NCBI GenBank assembly: GCA_958296385.1 | Contig: OY282494.1 | Coordinates: 1,835,537-1,899,536, forward strand | Direction: 5' to 3' | From: an uncultured Dehalococcoidia bacterium | Lineage (GTDB): Bacteria; Chloroflexota; Dehalococcoidia; Lucifugimonadales; UBA3495 | DNA length: 64,000 nt | Shown here: one piece after another, positions 1 to 8,064 of the stretch | Layout of the letters: each line of letters begins with the position of its first letter | How positions within the stretch are numbered: position 1 is the stretch's first letter | The notes under the pieces: model-generated | The model's database searches: none | What the model saw: only the letters and a program-made list of their open reading frames with translations | Told to the model about the DNA's origin: nothing | Position numbers and translations under genes: made by a program

Positions 1-501
1 TGGGATTTCATTCCGCTCACCATCATTCGCGATGGGCCTTACGGCATCGGTTCGGCGCAGCTTTTCGTGGAGCATGACCCACGGGAGAATTACTACACCA
101 TCTCCAAAGAGCTGGACGATGCGGAGGCGGACCAGCTGCGCGCGATCTGCTGCTTTGACCTGGTGGCTAACAATACCGACCGCAAGGCCAATCACGTGCT
201 GCGGGGGTATGATGGCAAACTTTGGGGGATTGACCAGGGGTTGACTTTTCACGCCGATACCAAGATACGCACCGTCATTTGGGATTTTGGCGAGGAGGCG
301 ATTCCCGAACCGCTGCTGGAGCCGCTGCGCCGGTTGTGCGGTGAAATACTGGCGCCCGTTGGCGACGTTGCCGAACTGATGTCGCTGCTGGATTCCGGGG
401 AGGCGGCGGCGCTGCTGCAAAGGTTGCAGTGGGTGTTGCAGGAGGGCGTGTTCCCCGGCGTGCCGGGCTTGCGACGGCGACGGCGGCGGCGGGATGACTA
501 G
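1..501 (+). CDS. SCO1664-family protein (PI3/4-kinase-like fold), 5' truncated by window
   Basis: The open frame runs in from the window edge, so the N-terminus is missing; 166 residues are visible. The stretch RDGPYGIGSAQLFVE, then LVANNTDRKANHVL, then WGIDQGLTFH and a following RTVIWDF match the end of the actinobacterial/Chloroflexota SCO1664 family, whose fold resembles phosphatidylinositol 3-/4-kinases. The D-x(2)-N-like and IDQG segments sit where the kinase catalytic and metal-binding loops lie. The C-terminus ends in a run of about eight arginines, which is unusual. Substrate is unknown. It converges on the HAD gene, and the two stop codons share the palindrome CTAG. An apparent GTG start at 67 is internal. 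Confidence 0.8.
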   Translation, partial: WDFIPLTIIRDGPYGIGSAQLFVEHDPRENYYTISKELDDAEADQLRAICCFDLVANNTDRKANHVLRGYDGKLWGIDQGLTFHADTKIRTVIWDFGEEAIPEPLLEPLRRLCGEILAPVGDVAELMSLLDSGEAAALLQRLQWVLQEGVFPGVPGLRRRRRRRDD

Positions 502-1157
502 CCGTTGGCCAGCAGGCCGTAGTCGAAACTTTCCAGATTCTCGATGATGACGTCGGCATCGGACAGGTCGAGATGGCGGGTTGAGTCGGTCAAGGTGCAA
601 ATCGTGTAGGCGCCGGAGGCGGATGCGGCGGCCAGTCCGATGGGGGAATCCTCGATGGCGATGCACTGGGCCGGTTCCAGTCCGAGCAGGCGGGCGGCTT
701 TAACGTAGATGTCGGGAGCCGGCTTGCCGTGCTCAATGTCATCGCCGCCCAGCCGGACGGGGAAAGCGTCGGTTAAGCCGATGACGGCCAGCTTGAGCTC
801 GACCCACTCGCGCAGGGAGGATGATGCGACGGCGATGGGCAGGCGGCGGCGCTGGGCTTCGGCAATCAGCGCGCGGACGCCGGGGCGCGGCACCAGGTCG
901 GAGCGCAGCACTTCTTTGACCACTTCGTTGTAGCCGGAAAGTAACTCCTCCGGCGTCTGCGGGATGTCCCGCAGCTCTTTGACCCTGGCCCAGGTTTGCC
1001 CAACCGTCGTACCAAGCAGATGGCGGTTGTTTTCCTCCTCGGTGATGGGCGCTGCCCCGCAACGCTCAACCATCACGTTCACGGCTTTGTGAAACAGCGG
1101 CTCGCTGTCCACCAACACGCCGTCCATGTCAAACAAAATGCCCCGGTAACCTGCCAT
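498..1157 (-). CDS. HAD-superfamily hydrolase (beta-phosphoglucomutase-like phosphatase)
   Basis: 219 residues. HAD motif I is FDMDGVLVDSE (Asp10 nucleophile, Asp12 acid/base). The cap domain follows, motif II is near VASSS, the motif III lysine is in HGKPAPDIY, and motif IV is IEDSPIG. The cap position and the DxDGVLVDSE form place it with subfamily I phosphatases and phosphomutases such as beta-phosphoglucomutase or phosphoglycolate-type enzymes; the exact substrate cannot be read. The start is fixed by AAAGGAG seven bases before ATG 1157; the same frame stays open further upstream but lacks coding character. It may follow modABC in the same direction, with about 56 bp between them. Confidence 0.9.
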   Translation of the reverse strand: MAGYRGILFDMDGVLVDSEPLFHKAVNVMVERCGAAPITEEENNRHLLGTTVGQTWARVKELRDIPQTPEELLSGYNEVVKEVLRSDLVPRPGVRALIAEAQRRRLPIAVASSSLREWVELKLAVIGLTDAFPVRLGGDDIEHGKPAPDIYVKAARLLGLEPAQCIAIEDSPIGLAAASASGAYTICTLTDSTRHLDLSDADVIIENLESFDYGLLANG

Positions 1158-1213
1158 GTGATTCGCTCCTTTGCTGTATCGGGTGGCGTTGCATCGTGAA
1201 GCGCCGGCTTGGA

Positions 1214-2347
1214 TTATAGCGGTGGCGATTGGCCGGCTGCATCCGCAATATCGTTCAATAGGAAGCAGGATGATGCCTTGAAGATGGCCCAGAATGAGCG
1301 GCCCGGCGCTACGCCCAAAGCCTCCAGCGACGTGCCGGTGATGTGGCAGCGCAGGGTTATGCCGTTGCAGTCCAGGGCTACCTGGTAGCCGGGGGGACGC
1401 AGTTGGACGCCGGTTACGATGCCGGGCCAGGTGTTGCGGGCTGATGATTGGGGCAGCGGCCCGGCGGCCAGGATGATGTCGGAGGCGCGGATGCCGACGG
1501 TTACCGGGTCGCCCGCGGACAGGCCGTCGGCCAGCGGGGTTTCCAGGGAGTGTTCTCCGGTGCGGCAAACCATCGTGCCATCCTGCGGCCAGCGGGTGGC
1601 AACGCGCATCTGCAACTGGTTCTCTACTCCGACCAGACGGGCGACGCGTCCCTGTCCGGGCTGCTCGAGAACCGACAATGGGGGGCCGCTGGCTACCGTG
1701 CGGCCCTGGTCGATGACCTGCACGGTGTCGCCTAATGCTAACGCTTCCTCGCGGCTGTGGGTTACGAGGATGACGGGGGTTTGGAGGCGGGATACCATCG
1801 CGCGCAGCTCGGCGGCCAACTGCTGGCGCAGTTCCATGTCCAGCGATGCGAAGGGTTCGTCAAGCAGCAGCAGCGATGGGGACGGGGCCAATGCACGGGC
1901 CAGGGCCGTGCGCTGCTGCTGGCCGCCGGACAATTCCCAGACGCGCCGGGATTCTAACCCGTCCAGCCGCAGGCTGCCAATGAGGTCGGCAACACGCTGC
2001 CGGGTGGCCGGGCGGCGGCGGTCTTTGAGGCCATAGGCAATGTTGCCGGCTACCGTCAGATGGGGGAAAAGGTGATTGTGCTGCGTGACGTAGCCGATGC
2101 CCCGGCGATGGGGCGGCGTCCACACGGGCCGTCCGGCGGCGCCATCGCCAGCGCGGAACACGGGGCGGCCGCCGATGGATATGATGCCGGCATCGGGCCG
2201 CACCAGGCCGGCCATGGCGCGCAGGGCAGTAGTCTTGCCTGCGCCCGACGGGCCGAACAGCACCAGAATCTCGCCGGCCGACACGGATAGCGACAAGTCG
2301 AGACGGAAACGGCCAATGTCAACCCGGCACCGGGCCGCGGCGGACAT
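1214..2347 (-). CDS. modC: Molybdate ABC transporter ATP-binding protein
   Basis: 377 residues. Walker A GPSGAGKTT at 32-40, ABC signature LSGGQQQR, Walker B LLLLDEPFASLD and H-loop VTHSREEA are all present; a C-terminal TOBE-like region of about 120 residues follows. It would power molybdate (or tungstate) import with ModB and ModA upstream. Start choice is uncertain. ATG 2347 begins right at the domain but has no clear ribosome site. GTG 2431 overlaps the modB stop (GTGA) and would add a 28-residue Asn/Gln/Ser-rich leader encoded by a short repeat, with translational coupling. Third gene of the modABC operon. Confidence 0.9.
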   Translation of the reverse strand: MSAAARCRVDIGRFRLDLSLSVSAGEILVLFGPSGAGKTTALRAMAGLVRPDAGIISIGGRPVFRAGDGAAGRPVWTPPHRRGIGYVTQHNHLFPHLTVAGNIAYGLKDRRRPATRQRVADLIGSLRLDGLESRRVWELSGGQQQRTALARALAPSPSLLLLDEPFASLDMELRQQLAAELRAMVSRLQTPVILVTHSREEALALGDTVQVIDQGRTVASGPPLSVLEQPGQGRVARLVGVENQLQMRVATRWPQDGTMVCRTGEHSLETPLADGLSAGDPVTVGIRASDIILAAGPLPQSSARNTWPGIVTGVQLRPPGYQVALDCNGITLRCHITGTSLEALGVAPGRSFWAIFKASSCFLLNDIADAAGQSPPL

Positions 2348-2427
2348 GACGGCGCCGGGGTCGGCGCTGCCAGTCTGCTGGTTCGCAGTCCGGTTGTTCA
2401 CGGATTGACTGTTCACGGATTGATTGT

Positions 2428-3261
2428 TCACGGGGCGGGTTTCGCGGCCCGGCCTAATGCTGCGCTTAGCAGTGCCAGCGCCAGTGCGGACATTGCCAGC
2501 AGCAGCACGGACAGGGCTAATGCTGCGCCGAGGCTGGATTCCAGCGCCGTCATTATGGCCAGGGGCATGGTTTGGGTGCGTCCGGTGAGGTTGCCGGCGA
2601 ACATTATGGTGGCGCCGAACTCGGATATGGCTCTGGCCCACGCCAGCGTCAGGCCGGTGAGCAGCGAGGGCCAGGCCAGGGGGATGGTCAGGCGGCGGAA
2701 CGTGGCCCAGGGCGATACGCCGAGCGTTTGGGAGACGTCCTCGTAGGATACGTCCACGCCGGCGAAACCGATGCGGGCGGCCCGCACGTAGAAGGGGGCG
2801 GCGACGAAAATCTGCGCCAGGACGACCGCTCCGGTGGTGAAGGGCAGCGAAATGCCGGCCGACGACAGCGCCGGGCCGAGCAGCCCGCTGCGGCCAAATG
2901 CCATCAGCATCGCCACGCCGGCCACCACCGGGGGCAGTACGATGGGCAGCTCGACGAAGGCGTCAATTATCCGCAGCGCGGGGGAGTTGCGGCGGGCGAG
3001 CAGCAGGGCGAAGGGCGTTCCAATCAGCACGACGATTATCATGCTGATTGCGCTGGTGATTAGGGAGAGGCGCAGGGCTTGCAGCACCAGGGGGCCGGTC
3101 AATCCGGCGACGAATCCATCCTGCTGGCCGGCGCGCACCAGCAGGGCGACGATGGGCAGGCCGATGAACAGTACGTAGATGACGGTTGCGGCGAGGCCGG
3201 CCGGGGCCAGCAGGCCCAGCGTCGGGCCGGAATCACGCTGCCGGAACCAGCGAATCGGCAT
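2428..3261 (-). CDS. modB: Molybdate ABC transporter permease
   Basis: 277 residues with about six hydrophobic helices. The EAA-loop region reads VDVSYEDVSQTLGVSPWATFRRLTIPLAWPS when split over residues ~175-205, ending in the typical binding-protein-dependent permease motif. It forms the membrane channel through which ModA-delivered molybdate passes. It starts 5 bp after modA and its stop overlaps a possible GTG start of modC, so the three genes read as one operon. Family assignment rests on order (A-B-C), the ModA neighbour and the permease motif. Confidence 0.92.
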   Translation of the reverse strand: MPIRWFRQRDSGPTLGLLAPAGLAATVIYVLFIGLPIVALLVRAGQQDGFVAGLTGPLVLQALRLSLITSAISMIIVVLIGTPFALLLARRNSPALRIIDAFVELPIVLPPVVAGVAMLMAFGRSGLLGPALSSAGISLPFTTGAVVLAQIFVAAPFYVRAARIGFAGVDVSYEDVSQTLGVSPWATFRRLTIPLAWPSLLTGLTLAWARAISEFGATIMFAGNLTGRTQTMPLAIMTALESSLGAALALSVLLLAMSALALALLSAALGRAAKPAP

Positions 3262-3266
3262 GGAGG

Positions 3267-4154
3267 TTACCCGTCGCGCCGGAGGGCCGGCGTCGGAGCA
3301 GTCGAGTCGTCCGGAGTCATTGAGCCGCAGGGACAGGCGATGTTGGCGGGCGGGGCGAAGCCGTGTTTGCGGAGGATGGCCAGGCCGTCGTCGCTGAGGG
3401 CGAACTCTACGAACTTGGCGGCGTGGGCCGGCTGGGCGGCGCCGGCCAGCGTTGCGATGGGGTACTGGGCCGCCTCGGTGAGATGCAGGGGGACGGCGAT
3501 GGCGCGCAGGCGGCCGGCGTGCTGGGGCGCGGCGGCGTCGGTTTCGTACACAAAGCCGGCGTCAACCTCGCCGAGGGACACCTTTTGCGCTACGCCGCGC
3601 ACGCTGGTTTCATTAGTGACTACGTTGGCGAGCACGGCGGCGGCGAATCCGGGCGGGAACTCAGCGTCGGCGGCCATCAACTCCAGCGACCGGCGGGTGT
3701 AGGCGCCGGCGGGAACTTCGGCGGCGGCGATGGCAATCTTGACGTCAGCTTTGGCTAAATCGGACAGCGACTGCACGGCGTCGGAATGGGCCGGGGCGAC
3801 GACGGTGATGCGGTTGGCGACGAAATAGACGGGGGTGTCGGCCAGCAGTCCGGCATCCCGCAGGGGGGCCATCTGCTGCCAGTCGGCGGGGGCGAATACG
3901 TCGGCGGATGCGCCCTGCTCCAGCTGGGTACGCAGGGTTTGGCTGCCGGCGAAGTGGGCGGCTACGTTCACGGTGGGATGCTGGGCCTCAAAGGCGTCGG
4001 ATAATTCGGCGAAAGATGCAGCGAGAGATGCGGCGGCGAAAACGGTCAGGGTGTCGGTGTCGGGTGCGCCGGGGGCGGCCGCGCCGGCGCAGCCGCCGAA
4101 CAAACCGGCGATGCTGATGGCGGCGATGGCGGACAGGAAATATCTGGCGAACAT
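3267..4154 (-). CDS. modA: Molybdate-binding lipoprotein
   Basis: 295 residues. An N-terminal signal helix ends in the lipobox LFGGC (Cys ~22), so the protein is anchored outside the membrane. The mature part starts TVFAAASLAASFAEL, then FAGSQTLRTQLEQGASADVFAPAD, the hallmark of ModA-type oxyanion-binding proteins. PEVPAGAYTRRSLE-like and ALSDDGLAILRKHGFAPP segments complete the fold. It captures molybdate for ModBC. A TATAAT box lies 11 bases before the ATG, so the transcript probably has almost no leader. The molybdenum hydroxylase at 59.3-61.6 kb is a likely consumer of the metal. Confidence 0.93.
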   Translation of the reverse strand: MFARYFLSAIAAISIAGLFGGCAGAAAPGAPDTDTLTVFAAASLAASFAELSDAFEAQHPTVNVAAHFAGSQTLRTQLEQGASADVFAPADWQQMAPLRDAGLLADTPVYFVANRITVVAPAHSDAVQSLSDLAKADVKIAIAAAEVPAGAYTRRSLELMAADAEFPPGFAAAVLANVVTNETSVRGVAQKVSLGEVDAGFVYETDAAAPQHAGRLRAIAVPLHLTEAAQYPIATLAGAAQPAHAAKFVEFALSDDGLAILRKHGFAPPANIACPCGSMTPDDSTAPTPALRRDG

Positions 4155-4165
4155 ACTGGCGGGGT

Positions 4166-4171
4166 ATTATA
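4166..4171 (-). promoter_or_regulatory. -10 box of modABC, implying a leaderless transcript
   Basis: TATAAT on the minus strand ends 11 bases before the modA ATG (4154). Transcription normally starts about 7 bases after the -10, which leaves a leader of only a few bases. No convincing -35 is seen 16-18 bp upstream. Confidence 0.55.
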
Positions 4172-4327
4172 GCCGAACCCCGGCGGCGGAAATGGCAGCA
4201 GCGGGTGACATCGTTGGCTTGACTTGCCGGCGGCGCTGCCGTTAAATGGCGGCAGTCGCCGGGGGCTGGCCGGACAGCGGCGGCTTGGGGTTTGCACACT
4301 GCTACCGACGGGACAGGAGGTTTTACG

Positions 4328-4672
4328 ATGGCTTTGGTTCGCTGCGTTACGGAGATGGGGATGGGGGTTGACGTGCATGGGCTGGACTATACTTTGGCGG
4401 CCAAGCGCGCCGTGTTTGACGCCATTCACCACAGCAGCCTGGGGTTTGCCCGGCTGGTGGGTGCGACGGCCGACGATATGACGGTGAACGTAACCATCGG
4501 CGCGCCCCGGCCCGAAAAGGTCAACGCCGACGAGGTTGCCGACTCGCTGCCGCACGGACGGGCCAACGTGGACGTGGTGGTGGGCGGGCTGGAGCTGCTG
4601 AACGACGACGGCAGCGACGGCACGCTGATTGCCAACGCCATCATCACGGTGAGCGTTGACGATGGCAAGTAG
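4328..4672 (+). CDS. Lin0512 family protein, function unknown
   Basis: 114 residues. The N-terminal half carries EMGMGVDVHGLDYTLAAKRAV and DAIHHSSLGF, which match the conserved core of the Lin0512 family (first described in Listeria). The second half shows VTIGAPRPEKVNADEV and DVVVGGLEL, also family features. The role is not known; family members are small single-domain proteins. ACAGGAGG sits seven to eight bases before ATG 4328, which decides the start over an in-frame ATG upstream. It converges on the nitroreductase gene with only 6 bp between stops. Confidence 0.85.
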   Translation: MALVRCVTEMGMGVDVHGLDYTLAAKRAVFDAIHHSSLGFARLVGATADDMTVNVTIGAPRPEKVNADEVADSLPHGRANVDVVVGGLELLNDDGSDGTLIANAIITVSVDDGK

Positions 4673-4678
4673 GAGGCG

Positions 4679-5332
4679 CTAGTCGGCCGGGGCAACCGCC
4701 GGGTAGGACTCGCCCCACTGGTCCAGATACACGAAGTCGCTGAGGGCGCCGCGCCGCACGGGGCCGAAGTTGCCCATGGGGTAGCCGATGGGCAGGATGG
4801 CGTAGGAATGGACGCCGGGGGGCAGGCCCATGATGGCCTCTACTTCGGTCTCGTGGCGCAGGTGGCGGGAGGTAAGCGTGGCGCCGAGGCCGAGGGCGCG
4901 GGCGGCCAGCAGCATATTTTGCACCGCCGGGTAGATGGAGGCTCCGGACGCGCGGTTGGGGGTGTCGCTGCCGTGGTCTTGGCAGGCCACAATCCAAACC
5001 GGGGCATCGTGATAATGGTCGGTGAGATATTCTACGGCGTCGTGCTGGCGGCGGTAGCGGCTGGGGCTTGAGCCCGGAGGCGGTTCGCTGCCCCGATAGC
5101 GGGGGCCTACTACTTCGTCGAAAGCCTTTTTGTACCACCGCTGCACCTGCTCTTTGATGCTGCGGTCTTTGATTACCAGGAACCGCCAGGGCTGATTGTT
5201 GCCGCCGTTGGCGGCGCAAACGCCGGCCTCCAGAATCTGCCGGATGAGTTCGTCCGGCACCGGGTCGGGCTTAAGCCGGCGCATGGCCCGGGTGGTGCGC
5301 ATGATGTGAAACAGCTCAGTTCCTTCGGGCAT
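4679..5332 (-). CDS. Nitroreductase-family FMN oxidoreductase
   Basis: 217 residues. RTTRAMRRLKPDPVPDELIRQILEAG with AANGGNNQPWRFLVI is the classic nitroreductase N-terminal FMN-binding region. GLGATLTSRHLR and a GVHSYAILPIGYPMG segment give the second FMN/NAD(P)H contact region, so the enzyme is likely an NAD(P)H-dependent flavoprotein reductase. The substrate could be nitroaromatics, quinones or another conjugated compound and cannot be told from sequence. GGAGG five bases before ATG 5332 sets the start. It is followed upstream by the first copy of repeat family A. Confidence 0.9.
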   Translation of the reverse strand: MPEGTELFHIMRTTRAMRRLKPDPVPDELIRQILEAGVCAANGGNNQPWRFLVIKDRSIKEQVQRWYKKAFDEVVGPRYRGSEPPPGSSPSRYRRQHDAVEYLTDHYHDAPVWIVACQDHGSDTPNRASGASIYPAVQNMLLAARALGLGATLTSRHLRHETEVEAIMGLPPGVHSYAILPIGYPMGNFGPVRRGALSDFVYLDQWGESYPAVAPAD

Positions 5333-5395
5333 GGTAACCTCCGATTGTGATGGCTTTTGCTTTTGTGGGTGAGTTCTATCGTTGTGATTCCCCCG

Positions 5396-5503
5396 CAATG
5401 TCATTCTGAGCGCAGCGAAGAATCTCGATAGTGTAGGGTACGCTTTGGGGGAAATGTCGCTGCTACGTCATCGAGATTCTTCGCTGCGCTCAGAATGACA
5501 TTG
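5396..5503 (+). repeat. Repeat family A, copy 1 (108 bp inverted repeat)
   Basis: Arms of about 33 bp (5396-5428 and 5471-5503) are nearly perfect inverted copies, starting CAATGTCATTCTGAGCGCAG. The centre of ~42 bp reads GTGTAGGGTACGCTTTGGGG on the plus strand. Intergenic, between nitroreductase and enoyl-CoA hydratase. Confidence 0.95.
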
Positions 5504-5524
5504 GGGCAGAAGGGGTTTCGCAAA

Positions 5525-6328
5525 TCAGGAATCAAACCGGGGCGGGCGTTTTTCGAGGAATGCGGTCATTGCTTCGTTGGGGTGGCCGGTGGTGAAGCAG
5601 AGGGCGAATGACTTTATGCTGTATTCGGCGGCGGCTTCCGCGCCCATTTCAAGCCAGGCGGATACGATGCGTTTTTGAGTGGCAATGACGTAGGGGCTCA
5701 TTCCCTGGAATTGGCGGGCGGTGTCAAGGGCGGCCGGTTGGAGTTGGTCGGGGGGGACTATGTCGTCGATCAGGCCAATTTGGAGGGCGGCGGCGGCGTT
5801 GACGGTTTCGCCGGTGAGGAGCATCTTGCGGGCTCTGCCGAGTCCGATGGTGGGGGGGAGGAGGGAGGCTTCGATTACCGAGGGGAGGCCGACGCGTACT
5901 TCGGGGAGGCCAAAGATGGCATCGTCGGCGGCGATGCGGATGTCGGCGGCTAACGCCAGCTCCAGGGCGCCGCCGAGGCAGGGGCCCTGGATGGCGGCGA
6001 TTACGGGCAGGGGGGCGTTGAGCAATCCGCGGGCGGCGGCGTGCAGGCTGCGGATGAACTGTTCTGCTTGCAGAGGGGCGAGGTCTTTCATCCGGTGTAA
6101 ATCTACGCCGGCGGAGAAGGCGTGGGCGCCGGCGCCCCGGAGGATTATGGCCCGCAGACCGGCGTCATCGGAGCAGTCGTGAACCTGCTGGGCCAGGGCG
6201 GCGAATACTTCCGGGCCAAGCAGGTTCAGATGCGTCCGGCCGGCGATGCTGATGGTGGCAATGCCGTCGGATTTGGTGAGCGGTACGTGGGATGCGATGT
6301 TAGTTGCTGTCATATCAGTTGCTGTCAT
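5525..6328 (-). CDS. Enoyl-CoA hydratase/isomerase (crotonase) family protein
   Basis: 267 residues. The crotonase oxyanion segments are clear: RGAGAHAFSAGVDLHRM at ~65-80, then AIQGPCLGGALELALAADIRIA and FGLPEVRVGLPS. These form the CoA-thioester site of hydratases and isomerases. The usual catalytic Glu in the GLPEV segment is present; which reaction (hydration, isomerisation, retro-Claisen) is unclear. ATG 6328 lies one base after the stop of the alpha/beta hydrolase gene upstream, so the two are translationally coupled. The N-terminus repeats MTATDMTATN, encoded by a short DNA repeat. Confidence 0.9.
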   Translation of the reverse strand: MTATDMTATNIASHVPLTKSDGIATISIAGRTHLNLLGPEVFAALAQQVHDCSDDAGLRAIILRGAGAHAFSAGVDLHRMKDLAPLQAEQFIRSLHAAARGLLNAPLPVIAAIQGPCLGGALELALAADIRIAADDAIFGLPEVRVGLPSVIEASLLPPTIGLGRARKMLLTGETVNAAAALQIGLIDDIVPPDQLQPAALDTARQFQGMSPYVIATQKRIVSAWLEMGAEAAAEYSIKSFALCFTTGHPNEAMTAFLEKRPPRFDS

Positions 6329-6329
6329 G

Positions 6330-7145
6330 TTAGTCGTTGTCCGCGATGGCGGCGGCGGTTGGCGCGGTTTCTGCCTTATCCGATGCGCGCTCGATGAAAC
6401 GCAGTACCTCAAAGTTGAAGACGTCGGGTTTCTCGAAGTACACGGAATGTCCGGCTTCGGGGACGCGCAGCAGGGTTGCGCCGGGGATGGCGTTGGCGCC
6501 GGCGGCGATTACCGGGGGCGGGGAGATGTCGTCGTCCTCGCCGACAAAGAACAGGACGGGTATGTCCAGGGCCGCGAGTTGTGCGGCGTTGGGGCCGGGC
6601 GGGGGGCCGCCGGGGGGATCGCGGCGGGGCGGGTTGGTGCGGGATATTTGGAGGTAAAGATTGGCGAGGTCGGGGTGTCGTTGGACGAATACGGGGGAGA
6701 CGGCCCGGAAACCGATCTCACCGCTGGGGGTGTGGCTCTCTCGCCATTGGCGCTGCCGGTTAAGGACGGCCGGAACGTCCATGCCGCCTACGGTATCGGC
6801 CATGACGAGGCTCTTGACGCGGTGGGGGTGGGCTACGGCAAAGCCGAGCATGGTGCGCCCGCCCATGGACTGGGCTACCAGGTGCGCCGTTGCGATGCCC
6901 AGGTGGTCGAGGAGGGCGCGCAGGTCGTCAACGAAGGCGGCGGAGCCGGGGCCGTCGGCGGCGTCGTAGGAATGTCCAAAGCCCCGGTGGTCGAAGGTGA
7001 CACACTGGTAGCGTTGGGAAAAGAAGGGAATCTGCTGCCACCAGCTGAGAAGGTTGCCGCCGGCGCCGTGGGCGAACACGATGGCGTCGCCGGAGCCGTA
7101 GGTCTGGTAGTGCAGGTCAATGCCGTTGATGCGGGCGCTGCTCAC
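6330..7145 (-). CDS. Alpha/beta hydrolase
   Basis: 271 residues from GTG 7145. The oxyanion loop is FAHGAGGN, the nucleophile elbow is AQSMGG (Ser), and the C-terminal EAGHSVYFEKPD holds the catalytic His. FFVGEDDDISPP supplies the acid. The fold is that of 3-oxoadipate enol-lactonase or C-C hydrolase-like enzymes, and the crotonase directly downstream suggests a shared degradation pathway. GGAGG nine bases before GTG 7145 is the reason for not using an ATG 45 bases upstream. Confidence 0.9.
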   Translation of the reverse strand: MSSARINGIDLHYQTYGSGDAIVFAHGAGGNLLSWWQQIPFFSQRYQCVTFDHRGFGHSYDAADGPGSAAFVDDLRALLDHLGIATAHLVAQSMGGRTMLGFAVAHPHRVKSLVMADTVGGMDVPAVLNRQRQWRESHTPSGEIGFRAVSPVFVQRHPDLANLYLQISRTNPPRRDPPGGPPPGPNAAQLAALDIPVLFFVGEDDDISPPPVIAAGANAIPGATLLRVPEAGHSVYFEKPDVFNFEVLRFIERASDKAETAPTAAAIADND

Positions 7146-7488
7146 GATACGTTGCCTCCGTGGTGGGTGGGCCGAGCGGTTGGCCGGCAACTATCATACA
7201 CAAAAAATGCGGATAGATGCTTGGGGGCGGGCCATTTTGAGCGTGACGCCGAATGACAGCGGGGGAGAACGGCTGGACGGTGGCATGATGGGGTCTCCGG
7301 TTCGTATCGGGCGGTGGGTTCGGTTGTGGGGTGCCGCTGGGGGAAATGATTTCCCCCAGACCCCCTCGGTGTGTCTTCGGGGGTAAGGGGGGTGCTACGG
7401 TGTCGGGATTCAGTGCTGCGCTGGGAATGACTTGGGGGGATGGCGAGGGGGTATGATGTGGGGTGGATTTTGCGGTTTGGAGGGTTTT
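7146..7488. other. Divergent intergenic region with repeat B and G-rich sequence
   Basis: 343 bp between two divergent genes. It holds one copy of repeat family B with its G-rich left flank (about 7261-7369). The flank closely resembles 38281-38395. A TATGAT at about 7452 may be the -10 box of the NTF2-like gene. No gene is visible. Confidence 0.6.
7337..7369 (+). repeat. Repeat family B, copy 1 (23-bp palindrome plus tail)
   Basis: The palindrome 7337-7359 has 11-bp arms, CTGGGGGAAAT and ATTTCCCCCAG, around a single base. It is followed by ACCCCCTCGG as in the two other copies (34424 and 38758). Confidence 0.9.
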
Positions 7489-7890
7489 ATGGCTAGTGGG
7501 CATTGGGCGGACAGTGAGCGGGGGGCGGTGGGTGCGATTGCGGATTTTATGGCGGCGCTGAATGCGCGGGATGAGGGGCGGCTGCTGGATTTGCTGCATT
7601 TGCCGCACGTGCGTATATCGGGGGCGGGGGTGGCAATTTGGGGCAGCCGTGGGGAGCTGGAGGCTACTTATCTGCGGGATTTTTACGACCGGGCCGGGCC
7701 GGACTGGCATCATACGGTGCTGGATTCTGCGGAGGTTTTGCACAGCGCGGAGCGCAAGGTTCACGTGCTGATTCAGTTCACGCGGTGCGACGAATCGGGC
7801 GAGGCTATCGCTACCTATCGGTCGCTTTGGATAATGACGCTGGAGGATGGGCGCTGGGGGGCGCAGGCGCGGTCCAGTTTTGCGCCGTGA
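7489..7890 (+). CDS. NTF2-like / SnoaL-like small protein
   Basis: 133 residues. The start AVGAIADFMAALNARDEGRLLDLL, the central DWHHTVLDSAEVLHSAERKVHVLIQFTR and the end RSLWIMTLEDGRWGAQARSSFAP follow the alpha+beta cone layout of the DUF4440/SnoaL group of the NTF2-like superfamily. Members are ligand-binding or isomerase-type proteins with many substrates, so no reaction can be assigned. GGAGGG four bases before ATG 7489 sets the start. It is the first of a run of plus-strand genes. Confidence 0.75.
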   Translation: MASGHWADSERGAVGAIADFMAALNARDEGRLLDLLHLPHVRISGAGVAIWGSRGELEATYLRDFYDRAGPDWHHTVLDSAEVLHSAERKVHVLIQFTRCDESGEAIATYRSLWIMTLEDGRWGAQARSSFAP

Positions 7891-7964
7891 CGGGTTCATC
7901 CGATGTCGGATGTTTGGCGTCGGGGGCGTACCTGGCGGGCGGAATGGTGTTAGACTGGCGCCGC

Positions 7965-8046
7965 ACAATCACGCTGGACAATCACGCCGGGCAATCAGAC
8001 ACGCTGGACAATCAGACTTGGCAATCACGCTGAACTATCACGCTGT
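7965..8046 (+). repeat. Degenerate tandem repeat of CAATCACGCTGGA-like units
   Basis: About six copies of a 13-17 base unit (CAATCACGCTGGA, CAATCACGCCGGG, CAATCAGACACGCTGGA and so on) fill the space directly before the CMD-like gene. It is not coding in any convincing frame. Confidence 0.8.
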
Positions 8047-8064
8047 ACGCATCGGGAGGCTACT

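Noticed and set aside
5396-5503. Repeat A as a CRISPR array or terminator
   Set aside because: Copies are kilobases apart without spacers, and the long arms with a conserved centre and fixed orientation do not look like simple terminators.
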